From Pseudomonas orientalis (lineage in GTDB: Bacteria; Pseudomonadota; Gammaproteobacteria; Pseudomonadales; Pseudomonadaceae), in contig NZ_CP018049.1 in NCBI RefSeq assembly GCF_002934065.1, positions 3,284,501-3,348,500 on the forward strand: a stretch of DNA of 64,000 bases, in the 5' to 3' direction. The notes beneath the pieces are model-generated. The model worked only from the letters and a program-made list of their open reading frames with translations, made no database searches and was not told where the DNA came from. The position numbers were made by a program, and so were the translations under genes. Of the stretch, positions 55,908 to 64,000 are shown in pieces (within the stretch, counting starts at the first letter, position 1; the number at the start of each line of letters is the position of its first letter).

Positions 55908-56537
55908 TCAAGGTCGTACGAACTGACGACGCAGCGCTTCGATGCGCTCTCGGCAAGTGCAACCCTGCAGGTGATCATTGACCATCCCCAGCGCCTGCAT
56001 CAGCGCATACATCGTGGTCGGGCCGACGAAGGTCCAGCCACGTTTCTTCAGCGCTTTGGACAAGCGCATCGACGCCGGCGAGGTCGGGTTGGCTTTCCAG
56101 TACGCCATGTCCACCACCGCCGGGCGCTCCTGCGGGCCGGGCTCGAAAGACCATACCCAGCGCGCCAGCGAACCGGTTTCACTCACCAGCTCGCAGGCGC
56201 GACGGGCATTGTTGACCGTGGACAGGATCTTGGCCCGGTTGCGCACGATACCCGGGTCGCTCATCAAGCGTTCGATGTCCGCCTCGCCATACTGCGCCAC
56301 CTTGCGAAAATCAAAACCGTCGAACGCCTGCCGAAAGTGGTCGCGCTTGCGCAAAATGGTGATCCACGCCATCCCCGCCTGAAAACCTTCCAGGCAGATT
56401 TTCTCGTACAACCGGATGTCGTCCGCCACCGGCACGCCCCACTCATGGTCGTGGTAATGCGGGTATTGCGGCGCGGCGTTGCGCCAGGCGCAATGGGTGC
56501 GCCCGGCTTCATCCGTTGTCAGTCCTGACTGGTCCAT
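55908..56537 (-). CDS. tag: DNA-3-methyladenine glycosylase I
   Basis: A 209-residue base-excision repair enzyme that removes 3-methyladenine from alkylated DNA. Family signs are CAWRNAAPQYPHYHDHEWGV near the N terminus (Cys and His that help hold zinc), LEGFQAGMAWITILRKRDHF and the C-terminal zinc site NDHLQGCTCRERIE; FVGPTTMYALMQALGMVNDH forms the helix-hairpin region. Complete length. It stands alone and is convergent with the DUF1624 gene. Confidence 0.95.
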   Translation of the reverse strand: MDQSGLTTDEAGRTHCAWRNAAPQYPHYHDHEWGVPVADDIRLYEKICLEGFQAGMAWITILRKRDHFRQAFDGFDFRKVAQYGEADIERLMSDPGIVRNRAKILSTVNNARRACELVSETGSLARWVWSFEPGPQERPAVVDMAYWKANPTSPASMRLSKALKKRGWTFVGPTTMYALMQALGMVNDHLQGCTCRERIEALRRQFVRP

Positions 56538-56622
56538 TCATCACCTCGTGTCCGAGCGCGGATGATACGCAAAAAAAATTCCATGGCGTCAACCGCTCAA
56601 GCGTGGCACTTGTCGACCCACT

Positions 56623-56631
56623 GGTCAGACC
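56623..56631. promoter_or_regulatory. GntR (FadR-type) operator candidate 1 ahead of dctA
   Basis: CTGGTCAGACCG contains GGTCAGACC, matching the T-GGT-N3-ACC-A core used by FadR/PdhR/LldR-type GntR regulators. It lies about 35 bp upstream of a weak -35/-10 pair (TTGTAG 56659-56664, TAGACT 56683-56688). Confidence 0.5.
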
Positions 56632-56708
56632 GGGTCCGGTTGACCACCGAATATTTACTTGTAGTTTGAAAAAAACCGGGCGTAGACTGGCCGCGCACTG
56701 GACTTACC

Positions 56709-56717
56709 GGTAAGACC
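56709..56717. promoter_or_regulatory. GntR (FadR-type) operator candidate 2 ahead of dctA
   Basis: TACCGGTAAGACCACA contains GGTAAGACC, a second match to GGT-N3-ACC, centred 86 bp from the first (about eight helical turns). It lies just downstream of the proposed transcription start, 51 bp before the dctA start codon. Confidence 0.5.
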
Positions 56718-56767
56718 ACAACAATTAAGCCCTGGAACCACCAGGGCACCGAATAGAGATCCTTCCC

Positions 56768-58078
56768 ATGCTCAGATGGTGCTCGCGTTCGATTTTCCTG
56801 CAAGTCGTGATCGGCCTGATGCTAGGCATCATTTGCGGCCTGGCCCTTCCTGAATTCTCCTCGCAACTCAAACCCCTGGGTGACGGCTTTATCAAGCTGA
56901 TCAAAATGCTGATCGGCCTGATTGTCTTCTGCGTCGTGGTCAGCGGCATTTCCGGCGCCGGCGACTTGAAGAAAGTCGGGCGCATTGGCTTGAAGTCGGT
57001 GATCTATTTCGAAGTGCTGACCACCGTCGCCCTGGTGCTCGGCCTGATCATGGCCTTCAGCACCGGTATCGGCAGCGGCGCCAACATCCATCTTGAGCAG
57101 CTTTCGTCCGCCGGCTTGAATGAACTCGCCGACAAGGGCCAGCACCTCAAGGGCACCAGCCAGTTCCTGATGGACCTGATCCCCAACTCGGTGATCGGCG
57201 CCTTTGCCGACAACAACGTGCTGCAGGTGCTGTTGTTCTCCGTGCTGTTCGGCAGCGCGCTGAATCTGGTAGGTGAAGCGGCTTCGGGCATCTCGCGGCT
57301 GATCAACGAGCTGAGCCATGTGATCTTCCGCATCATGGGCATGATCGTGCGCCTGGCGCCGATCGGCGTATTCGGCGCGATCGCGTTCACCACCAGCACC
57401 TACGGCCTGGACTCCCTGCAACACCTGGGCAGCCTGGTGGGCCTGTTCTACCTGACCTGCCTGGCCTTCGTCGCGCTGATCCTCGGCCTGGTGATGCGCT
57501 TGTCGGGCCTGCGCATGCTGCCGCTGCTCAAGTATCTGCGCGAAGAGTTGCTGATCGTGATGGGCACGGCGTCGTCCGACGCGGTGCTGCCGCAGATCAT
57601 GCGCAAGCTCGAGCACCTGGGGGTTGGCAGCTCCACCGTGGGCCTGGTGATTCCTACCGGATACTCGTTCAACCTTGACGGTTTCTCGATCTACCTGACC
57701 CTGGCCATCGTATTTATCGCCAACGCCACCGGTACGCCGCTGTCGATGACCGACCTGCTGACCATCCTGCTGGTATCGTTGATCACCTCCAAAGGCGCCC
57801 ACGGCATTCCGGGCTCGGCGCTGGTGATTCTGGCGGCCACGCTCACGGCCATTCCGGCGATTCCGGTGGTCGGCCTGGTGCTGGTACTCGCGGTGGACTG
57901 GTTCATGGGCATTGGCCGTGCCTTGACCAACCTGATCGGCAACTGCGTCGCCACCGTGGCCATCGCCCGCTGGGAAAAAGACATTGATATCCAGCGCGCC
58001 AACAAGGTCCTCGACGGCCAGCAAGGCTATGCCTTCCAGGCCAAGAAACCGGTATTGCCGGCGCATCAGGAATTTTGA
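56768..58078 (+). CDS. dctA: C4-dicarboxylate transporter, DctA family
   Basis: A 436-residue sodium/proton-dicarboxylate symporter (SDF family) of the inner membrane, for succinate, fumarate and malate. Substrate and cation motifs are visible: reentrant loop with GTASSDAVLPQIMRKLE (serine-rich loop 1), SFNLDGFSIYLTLAIVFIAN (NxDG motif) and ITSKGAHGIPGSALVILAAT. Start ATG 56768. It lies upstream of two GntR regulators, and GGT-N3-ACC sites lie in its promoter region, so it is probably controlled by the first of them. The cargo may be a special organic acid rather than C4 acids. Confidence 0.92.
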   Translation: MLRWCSRSIFLQVVIGLMLGIICGLALPEFSSQLKPLGDGFIKLIKMLIGLIVFCVVVSGISGAGDLKKVGRIGLKSVIYFEVLTTVALVLGLIMAFSTGIGSGANIHLEQLSSAGLNELADKGQHLKGTSQFLMDLIPNSVIGAFADNNVLQVLLFSVLFGSALNLVGEAASGISRLINELSHVIFRIMGMIVRLAPIGVFGAIAFTTSTYGLDSLQHLGSLVGLFYLTCLAFVALILGLVMRLSGLRMLPLLKYLREELLIVMGTASSDAVLPQIMRKLEHLGVGSSTVGLVIPTGYSFNLDGFSIYLTLAIVFIANATGTPLSMTDLLTILLVSLITSKGAHGIPGSALVILAATLTAIPAIPVVGLVLVLAVDWFMGIGRALTNLIGNCVATVAIARWEKDIDIQRANKVLDGQQGYAFQAKKPVLPAHQEF

Positions 58079-58094
58079 AAGCGGCATAGACAAA

Positions 58095-58122
58095 TGTGGG
58101 AGGGGGCAAGCCCCCTCCCACA
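58095..58122. repeat. Minimal 28-bp REP hairpin after dctA
   Basis: TGTGGGAGGGGGC-AA-GCCCCCTCCCACA, a perfect 13-bp stem with a 2-nt loop, 16 bp after the dctA stop codon. It is the same collapsed form as at 41822 and could reduce read-through from dctA into the GntR gene. Confidence 0.82.
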
Positions 58123-58178
58123 CTGTGATCTTCAACAGCTTGACTATCGTGTTCGCAATTTTAAGGAGTGCAGGAGAC

Positions 58179-58880
58179 GTGATCAGCACCTCAACCGTCG
58201 TCAATTCAGTCGTAGAAAAACTGCGCGCCGCCCTGGCACGCGGCCAATGGCGGCGTGGTGAAATGCTGCCCGGCCAGCGTGAACTGGCCGAGCAGATGGG
58301 CATCAGCCGCCCGAGCCTGCGCGAAGCGGTGATCGTGCTGGAAACCCTCGGCCTGGTGCGCTCCATGCCCGGCAAAGGCGTGGTGGTGCTGGAAAGCAGC
58401 GTCAGCGAGCCGCAGTCGAGCGACGCCGTGGCCGATGCCAGCCTCGAAGACATTCTGCAACTGCGCTATACCCTCGAACCCTTCATCGTCGGCCTGGTCG
58501 CCCAATCCATCAGCAGCAAGGAAATCGGCCAACTGCGCCTGACCCTGATGGACATGCGCGAAGCCCTGGAGGCGGGCGACGCCGAGGCTGGCATGAATGC
58601 CTACATCGACTTTCACGAAGAGCTGTTTGCCCTGACCTCCAACCCGATCTTCCAGAACGTGGTGCAGCAAACCAGCACGGCGCTCAAGCAAAGCGCCCAG
58701 GTGTTGCGCAATTCCCCGGAGCACCTGGCCGAACGCCTGCAGGAAAACGAAGCCGTGGTGCGCGCCATCCGCAACAAGAACAGCGCCCTGGCCAGTGCCG
58801 AAATGCGTCGACACATTCTGCAGGAAGGTTTGCGCATGGGCATTCGCCTGAACATCCCGGATGACCATCTGGGCAGCTGA
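58179..58880 (+). CDS. GntR-family regulator, FCD (FadR-type) class
   Basis: A 233-residue regulator. The winged helix (about 5-70) has RRGEMLPGQRELAEQMGISR then PSLREAVIVLETLGLVR; the C-terminal FCD domain (about 85-225) has LQLRYTLEPFIVGLVAQ, the metal/ligand motif DFHEELFALTSNP and ENEAVVRAIRNKN. GTG 58179 with CAGGAGAC is the best start. It lies 100 bp after dctA on the same strand, and the operator-like GGT-N3-ACC sites before dctA fit this class, which senses organic acids. The probable role is substrate-responsive control of dctA. Confidence 0.9.
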   Translation: MISTSTVVNSVVEKLRAALARGQWRRGEMLPGQRELAEQMGISRPSLREAVIVLETLGLVRSMPGKGVVVLESSVSEPQSSDAVADASLEDILQLRYTLEPFIVGLVAQSISSKEIGQLRLTLMDMREALEAGDAEAGMNAYIDFHEELFALTSNPIFQNVVQQTSTALKQSAQVLRNSPEHLAERLQENEAVVRAIRNKNSALASAEMRRHILQEGLRMGIRLNIPDDHLGS

Positions 58881-58897
58881 ATAATTGGAGACAGGCC

Positions 58898-59581
58898 ATG
58901 AACGTCCACGCCCTGCAACGCGACCCCTTGCCCTGCCTGCGCCGGGTGCCGGGCAAGAGGCCCTCGGCAGATGAAATCTACCCACAGCTGTTCGACGCCA
59001 TCCTCGAGCAACGCATCGCCCCCGCCAGCCGCTTCACCGAAGAAAGCCTGGGGGAGCTCTTTGGCGTGAGCCGCAGCGTGATCCGCCGCGTCCTGGCCAA
59101 GTTGTCACAGCAGCACGTGATCATCCTGCGCCCCAACCAGCGTGCCCAGGTAGCGGCGCCGGATGCCCAGCAGACCCGGCAGATTCTCGAAGCCCGGCGC
59201 ATGACAGAAATGACCGTGGTGCAATTGGCCTGCGCCCAGGCGACAGCGGCACAGGTACGCCAGCTGCGCGAATTGATCGCCCGCGAACGTGACTGCATCG
59301 AGCGCGACCAGCGCGGGCCGGCGATTCGGTTGTCCGGTGAATTCCATTTGCAACTGGCCGCTATCGCCGGGAACGGGCCCTTGGTGCAGTTCCTCAACCG
59401 TCTGGTGCCATTGACCTCGTTAGTCATTGCTCACTACGAAACGACAGCCTGCACCTATTGCACGTGGCAGCAACACAAGGTGATTGTGGAGGCTGTAGAG
59501 CAGCGTGACGGCACCGCCGCAGTGGCACTGATGACGCAGCATCTGGACCATCTTGAGAGCAAATTGCTCATGCATCATTGA
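58898..59581 (+). CDS. Second GntR-family regulator (FCD class)
   Basis: A 227-residue regulator with an N-terminal winged helix (about 25-90: LFDAILEQRIAPASRFTEES then LFGVSRSVIRRVLAKLSQQH) and a C-terminal FCD-type helical domain (SGEFHLQLAAIAGNGPLVQF, HKVIVEAVEQRDGTAAVALM). Its sequence differs clearly from the preceding GntR, so this is not a recent duplication. It begins 17 bp after the first regulator stop codon and is probably cotranscribed with it. Target unknown. Confidence 0.88.
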   Translation: MNVHALQRDPLPCLRRVPGKRPSADEIYPQLFDAILEQRIAPASRFTEESLGELFGVSRSVIRRVLAKLSQQHVIILRPNQRAQVAAPDAQQTRQILEARRMTEMTVVQLACAQATAAQVRQLRELIARERDCIERDQRGPAIRLSGEFHLQLAAIAGNGPLVQFLNRLVPLTSLVIAHYETTACTYCTWQQHKVIVEAVEQRDGTAAVALMTQHLDHLESKLLMHH

Positions 59582-59701
59582 TCCGAAAGCGCGCAGATCC
59601 CAATGTGGGCGAGCGATGCGCTAAGTAATTAGCGCCTTGAGCCCAGGCGCTCTCCATAACCTGTACCGCGCACAATCCAGTGCGCCTTACAGGAATGAGT
59701 C

Positions 59702-60691
59702 ATGTCCACCGAATCACAAGTGCTGCCCCCTCTGTCCGCGTTGATCACACAACTGCATAACGAAGCCAAGGCGCTACCGGCCCAATTGAACTCGGCCCTG
59801 ACTGAGTTGACAGAAGCCGCCAAAGACACCGGATTCGCGCTGTTCAGATTACGCAGATACAAAAAGGCCAGGTTTCACCTGACCATCGTCGGTGCCGCCG
59901 GCGATGTAGATGCGCAATACGCAATGGCCACGTGTCAATCGGTGCTGGACGGAGGAGCACGCCGCGCGACATCCGCAACCAGGCAATGGCTTACCCTGGC
60001 TGCCGCCCAGAACCACATACCTGCTCTGATGAGGCTGGGTGACGTCGAATCACTCGCAAAAGCCAGGGAACTGGCAACCAATGCCGCAAACGCCCATGAC
60101 ACCGATGCCATGAGCTATCTGTACATGATGACCAAGGACATCGAGTGGCTGAACAGAGCGGCGGCCACAGGCGCCCCAGAAGCGCTGTTTAAACTCGCCC
60201 TGGCTTTGCGGAACAGGCCGCAATTGATCGCCGATCGTCAAGAGCACGAAGCAAGGATCGCGGACCTCATCCAACGTTCTGCCGACGCCGGGCATCCACC
60301 AGCCGTGTATGAACTCGCCTTTGCTCAAGACGGAACGGTGAGTACCGAAGAAAAACAAAAACGGATCATTCAATTGGCTGAGATGGGTCAATTGGAGGGG
60401 CTGCTTGAGTACGGCTACGCCCTGGCAGGCCTGTCTCAAGACAAAGCCAAAACCCATCGCACCTACGGGCTTGAAAGAAACCTGCCCAAAGCCTGCGCAT
60501 TACTGAAACTGGTACTGAGGGAAACAGCCGACGCGATGGCACTGCCACAGGTCGAAGCGGACTACTGGGCGTTGATGCATCAGATGCCAAACACCCAAGA
60601 CTATGCAGCGATCCTTGAGGCTCTACAGGAGTCCACACCGCCGATATTCAGCGTGCTTGAACCGATGATCCTTATAGGTTTGCCGGATTGA
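59702..60691 (+). CDS. Sel1-like/TPR-like repeat protein
   Basis: A 329-residue soluble protein built of short alpha-alpha repeats with Sel1-like signature alanines and glycines (GDVDAQYAMATC, NHIPALMRLGDVE, ATGAPEALFKLALAL, AGHPPAVYELAFAQ, MGQLEGLLEYGYALAG). There is no signal peptide. Such proteins act as scaffolds or effector-associated adaptors; no specific partner can be named. The start is ATG 59702, without a strong ribosome-binding site. Its neighbours are the GntR pair and the convergent glutamate dehydrogenase gene, sharing the bidirectional terminator at 60714-60747. Its composition is slightly poorer in G+C than the flanking genes. Confidence 0.72.
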   Translation: MSTESQVLPPLSALITQLHNEAKALPAQLNSALTELTEAAKDTGFALFRLRRYKKARFHLTIVGAAGDVDAQYAMATCQSVLDGGARRATSATRQWLTLAAAQNHIPALMRLGDVESLAKARELATNAANAHDTDAMSYLYMMTKDIEWLNRAAATGAPEALFKLALALRNRPQLIADRQEHEARIADLIQRSADAGHPPAVYELAFAQDGTVSTEEKQKRIIQLAEMGQLEGLLEYGYALAGLSQDKAKTHRTYGLERNLPKACALLKLVLRETADAMALPQVEADYWALMHQMPNTQDYAAILEALQESTPPIFSVLEPMILIGLPD

Positions 60692-60713
60692 TACCGGGCA
60701 ACCCCGCCAATGA

Positions 60714-60747
60714 AAAAGCCCCCGCAGCTCACGCTACGGGGGCTTTT
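60714..60747. terminator. Bidirectional Rho-independent terminator
   Basis: An 11-bp perfect stem, AAAAGCCCCCG with CGGGGGCTTTT, and a 12-nt loop, with A and T runs on the two sides. It lies between the Sel1-like gene and the convergent NAD-glutamate dehydrogenase gene, and serves both. Confidence 0.92.
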
Positions 60748-60761
60748 GTTTCAGCGCTTGA

Positions 60762-63700
60762 TCACGCCGGCTGCAACACCGACTGACCACTCAACGCCAG
60801 GTCCAGCAGCTCACGGTTGGCCACCGCGTACATGGCGTAGTCCGTGCCGACCGCAGCACGGATTTCCACCATCATGGCGCGCCAGCGATCCGCCATATCC
60901 TGATGCTGCTCAAGCCACAGGGCCACGCGGGCTTCCATGTCCTGCGGCGCGTCGGCCATTTGCAGAACCGAAATGGTGATCGCCCGTTGCTGCCAGTCCA
61001 CGTCATCGCGGAACGCTTCGCGGGCCTGGGCCTGCCAGTTGTTGGCCACCGGCAGGTCACTGATCTGCTGCAGGTACCACGGCAGGTCCAGGGCGCTGCC
61101 GACGGCGAAGTAGGCCTTGGCCACTTCGGCGGCGTCATGCCCGGTCACGTCGGCGGCTTCGATGATCGGCAGCAGGGTGTACAGGTGGTTAGTGCCTGCA
61201 ACCATGCGTGCCAACAACTCCGGTACGCCGGCCTGGGTGTAGGCCTGGTAGCGGTTCTGCCAGCCTTCACGGGTCGGACCTTCGAGCAGTTCGTCGAGCT
61301 TGAGACCCAGCGCCGCCAGGTGCGGACCGAAGTGCGCAGTGTCACGCCCGGCGTCCTGTTCGTTGCGACGGCTGCGCAGGAACCAGCGCGTGGCGCGACG
61401 GCCCAGGCGCATCAGCTCGTCCATCAGCTCCAGTTGCACGTCGGCCGACACCTGGTGGTCCAGGGCTTCGATCTGGCGGAACCAGTGCGGGAGATGGAAG
61501 ATATCGCGCACGATCACATAGGCGCCGGCCACGTTCGCCGGACTCATGCCGGTCGACTCTTTGAGTCGTTGAACGAAGGTGATGCCCATGTGGTTGACCA
61601 GGTCGTTAGCGATCTGGGTGCTGACGATCTCGCGCTTCAGACGATGGCGACGCATGGCCTCGGAGAACTTGGCCACCAGGCTCGGCGGGAACGCGGTCTC
61701 CATGTCACGGGTCAGGTACTCGTCATCCGGCACCTGGGACTTGAGCAGCGCTTCCTTGAGGTCGATCTTGCTGTAGGAGATCAATACCGACAGCTCCGGA
61801 CGCGTCAGGCCCTTGCCCGTCGAGGCGCGCTCGACAAGCTGCTCCTCGGTCGGCAGGTACTCGATGGCGCGGTCCAGCTTGCCACGGCCTTCCAGGTCGC
61901 TCATCAGGCGCTTGTACTCGGCGGCGCGCTCGTAAGCCTTGCGCGCAGCCAGGGACAGGGCCTGGGTCTGCTTGTAGTTGTTGCCCAACACCAGGTTGCC
62001 GACTTCGTCGGTCATGCTCGCCAGCAACTGGTTGCGTTGCTTGTCGGTCATGTCACCGGCCTGCACCACTTCGTTGAGCAGGATCTTGATGTTCACTTCG
62101 TGGTCGGAGCAGTCCACGCCACCGGCGTTGTCGATGAAGTCGGTGTTGGAACCGCCGCCATTGAGGCCGAACTCGACACGGCCCAGCTGGGTCATGCCCA
62201 GGTTGCCGCCCTCGCCCACCACTTTGCAGCGCAGCTCGTTACCGTTGACGCGCAGCGCGTCGTTGGCCTTGTCGCCCACATCGGCGTGGCTTTCGGTGCT
62301 GGCCTTGACGTAGGTGCCGATACCGCCGTTCCACAACAGGTCCACCGGTGCCTTGAGCAAGGCATTGAGCAGTTCGGTCGGGGTCAGCTTGTCGGCCTTG
62401 ATGTCGAAGCGTTCTTTCATCTGCGCCGAGATGGCAATGCTTTTGGCACTGCGCGAGAAGATCCCGCCGCCTTCGGACATGATGCTGGTGTCATAGTCGG
62501 TCCAGGCCGAACGCGGCAGCTCGAACAGGCGCTGGCGCTCGACGAAGCTGGTGGCCGGGTTCGGGTTCGGGTCGATGAAGATGTGCAAGTGGTTGAAGGC
62601 CGCGACCAGTTGCAGCTTGTCGGACATCAGCAAGCCGTTACCGAACACGTCACCGGCCATATCGCCGACGCCCACCACGGTGATGCTGTCTTCCTGCACA
62701 TTGATGCCGCGCTCACGGAAGTGACGCTGCACACCGACCCACGCGCCCTTGGCGGTGATGCCCATTTTCTTGTGGTCGTAACCGGCCGAACCACCGGAGG
62801 CGAACGCGTCGCCCAGCCAGAAGCCGTAGTCGATGGCGATGCCGTTGGCGATATCGGAGAAGGTCGCAGTGCCCTTGTCCGCTGCCACCACCAGGTACGG
62901 GTCATCGTTGTCATGACGCACAACGTTGGCCGGCGGCACCAGGGCGCCGTCCTTCAGGTTGTCGGTAATGTCCAGCAGACCGGAAATGAAGATGCGGTAG
63001 CAGGCGATACCCTCGGCCGCGATCTCGTCACGGCTGCCGCCCAAGGGCAGGCGACGCGGCAGGAAGCCGCCCTTGGCGCCCACCGGCACGATCACCGAGT
63101 TCTTCACCTGCTGGGCTTTTACCAGGCCCAGCACTTCGGTACGGAAGTCTTCTTCACGGTCGGACCAGCGCAGGCCCCCACGGGCGACGTTGCCAAAGCG
63201 CAGGTGCACGCCTTCGACGCGTGGCGAGTAGACGAAGATCTCGAACTTCGGCACCGGCTTGGGCAGCTCGGGGATCGCATGCGGGTTGAACTTGAAGCTG
63301 AAGTACGACTTGTTCTGGCCGTTGGCGTCGCTCTGGTAGAAGTTGGTGCGCAGGGTCGCCTTGATCAGGTCCAGGTAGCGACGCAGGATGCGGTCTTCGT
63401 TGAGCACCTGGACGTCGTCCAGTGCGGTGAGGATCGCTTGCTCCAGGCGTTGTTGCTTGTCTTCCAGGTCGTCGGCGGTGAGCTTGCGCGCCAGGTAGAA
63501 GCGGGTCTTGAACAGCCGGGTCAACTCGCGGGCGATGTCGGTGTGGTTGTTCAGGGTGCTGGCAATGTAGCCGAGGTCGAAGCCCAGGCGGATCTGCTTG
63601 AGGTAACGGGCATACGCACGCAGCAGCGCCACGTCACGCCATGGCAGACCGGCGGTGAGTACCAGGCGGTTGAACGCATCGTTTTCGGCATCGCCATGAA

Positions 63701-64000
63701 CGATGTGCACGAAGGCATCCTGCAGGGTGTCGTTGAGCTGCTGGATATCCAGGTTCACGCCTTCGGCGGCGATGAACGCGAAATCATGGATCCAGAACTC
63801 GCGGCCATTGGCATGGCGCAAGCGGTACGGGAACTCACCCAGCACGCGCAGGCCGAGGTTCTCCAGGATCGGCAGCACGTCGGACAGCGCCAGCGGGGTG
63901 TCGGCGTGGTAGAGCTTGCAATGCAGCTCACGCTGGCCGGAGACCTGGCCCAGCGGCTGATAGAAGCTCATCACCAGCGGGTTGGCTTCGGTCAGGCTGT
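60762..64000 (-). CDS. gdhB: NAD-dependent glutamate dehydrogenase, large (partial)
   Basis: The C-terminal 1079 residues of the large NAD-specific glutamate dehydrogenase (about 1600 residues when complete), which converts glutamate to 2-oxoglutarate and ammonium for catabolism. The frame is open to the right window edge, so the N terminus lies beyond. The catalytic region includes RGGLRWSDREEDFRTEVLGL, VPVGAKGGFLPRR with the active-site Lys, and the NAD-binding VVGVGDMAGDVFGNGLLMS. The long C-terminal helical domain follows (LPHWFRQIEALDHQVSADVQ and onwards). It is convergent with the Sel1-like gene across a shared terminator. Confidence 0.95.
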   Translation of the reverse strand, partial: SLTEANPLVMSFYQPLGQVSGQRELHCKLYHADTPLALSDVLPILENLGLRVLGEFPYRLRHANGREFWIHDFAFIAAEGVNLDIQQLNDTLQDAFVHIVHGDAENDAFNRLVLTAGLPWRDVALLRAYARYLKQIRLGFDLGYIASTLNNHTDIARELTRLFKTRFYLARKLTADDLEDKQQRLEQAILTALDDVQVLNEDRILRRYLDLIKATLRTNFYQSDANGQNKSYFSFKFNPHAIPELPKPVPKFEIFVYSPRVEGVHLRFGNVARGGLRWSDREEDFRTEVLGLVKAQQVKNSVIVPVGAKGGFLPRRLPLGGSRDEIAAEGIACYRIFISGLLDITDNLKDGALVPPANVVRHDNDDPYLVVAADKGTATFSDIANGIAIDYGFWLGDAFASGGSAGYDHKKMGITAKGAWVGVQRHFRERGINVQEDSITVVGVGDMAGDVFGNGLLMSDKLQLVAAFNHLHIFIDPNPNPATSFVERQRLFELPRSAWTDYDTSIMSEGGGIFSRSAKSIAISAQMKERFDIKADKLTPTELLNALLKAPVDLLWNGGIGTYVKASTESHADVGDKANDALRVNGNELRCKVVGEGGNLGMTQLGRVEFGLNGGGSNTDFIDNAGGVDCSDHEVNIKILLNEVVQAGDMTDKQRNQLLASMTDEVGNLVLGNNYKQTQALSLAARKAYERAAEYKRLMSDLEGRGKLDRAIEYLPTEEQLVERASTGKGLTRPELSVLISYSKIDLKEALLKSQVPDDEYLTRDMETAFPPSLVAKFSEAMRRHRLKREIVSTQIANDLVNHMGITFVQRLKESTGMSPANVAGAYVIVRDIFHLPHWFRQIEALDHQVSADVQLELMDELMRLGRRATRWFLRSRRNEQDAGRDTAHFGPHLAALGLKLDELLEGPTREGWQNRYQAYTQAGVPELLARMVAGTNHLYTLLPIIEAADVTGHDAAEVAKAYFAVGSALDLPWYLQQISDLPVANNWQAQAREAFRDDVDWQQRAITISVLQMADAPQDMEARVALWLEQHQDMADRWRAMMVEIRAAVGTDYAMYAVANRELLDLALSGQSVLQPA

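Noticed and set aside
56580..56767. Sigma-54 promoter (-24/-12) for dctA
   Set aside because: A TGGCAC occurs near 56603 but no TTGC lies at the required distance, and no DctB/DctD-like genes are present.
59600..59620. REP copy after the second GntR gene
   Set aside because: Only CAATGTGGGCGAGC remains; too degenerate to call a REP, at most a relic.

Overview
The window is GC-rich, gene-dense chromosomal DNA from a fluorescent pseudomonad, most likely the Pseudomonas fluorescens group. Evidence: the order ldcA, dnaQ, rnhA, methyltransferase, gloB, mltD and a five-gene peptide ABC transporter is the one I know from P. aeruginosa around PA1818-PA1807. Intergenic spaces are filled with the REP/REPIN palindromes typical of P. 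fluorescens (core TGTGGGAGGGGGCTTGCCCCC). I see no tRNA, rRNA, prophage, transposase or CRISPR array.

Layout. 1-4.7 kb (minus strand): lysine/ornithine-type decarboxylase with a truncated partner, DNA polymerase III epsilon, RNase HI and a methyltransferase. 4.8-7.0 kb: glyoxalase II and lytic transglycosylase MltD. 7.2-15.5 kb: nppA1A2BCD-type peptide/nucleoside-peptide importer with an AraC regulator at its end. 15.5-24.5 kb: accessory single genes (LysE exporter, flavin disulfide oxidoreductase with divergent Rrf2 regulator, RNase T2, Gfo/Idh dehydrogenase, Nudix hydrolase, GNAT acetyltransferase, small membrane proteins, DUF2946 protein plus TonB-dependent receptor). 25-30 kb: betaine-type binding protein, several small conserved unknowns, a chemoreceptor and a DksA-like protein lacking two zinc cysteines. 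30.6-45 kb: a myo-inositol locus, with a sugar ABC transporter, two Gfo/Idh dehydrogenases, iolC-E-B-I-D-G and a divergent RpiR-type regulator. 45-51.8 kb: membrane proteins, a two-component system, two divergent L,D-transpeptidases and a creatininase-family hydrolase. 51.9-56.5 kb: secreted and cytoplasmic unknowns, GST, DUF924, DUF1624 and tag. 56.7-60.7 kb: a DctA-type carrier followed by two GntR regulators and a Sel1-like protein. 60.76 kb to the end: the C-terminal two thirds of NAD-glutamate dehydrogenase.

How the genes work together. The inositol block is the clearest pathway. The transporter brings in the polyol, IolG oxidises it, IolE dehydrates, IolD hydrolyses the ring, IolB isomerises, and the IolC-IolJ fusion phosphorylates and splits the product; IolI supports isomer interconversion. 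The final enzyme IolA is not in the window. GGAA-N6-TTCC palindromes sit in the iolC/iolR gap and exactly inside the spacer of a promoter-like sequence ahead of the transporter, which ties the two halves into one probable IolR regulon.

Most notable non-coding content: (i) two inverted copies (24.66-25.01 and 35.79-36.13 kb) of a roughly 340-bp dispersed repeat that can fold as a 16-17 bp stem carrying two internal hairpins, plus further hairpins, one with a compensatory base-pair change; (ii) an unrelated 115-bp element at 2.5 kb with the same folded plan; (iii) a candidate 68-nt small RNA at 19.9 kb with its own promoter-like boxes, a CCUCC segment and a U8 terminator; (iv) two GGTnnnACC sites ahead of dctA matching the FadR-type GntR regulator encoded just downstream of it. 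All functions are assigned by reading the sequence and remembered family features; no database search was run.
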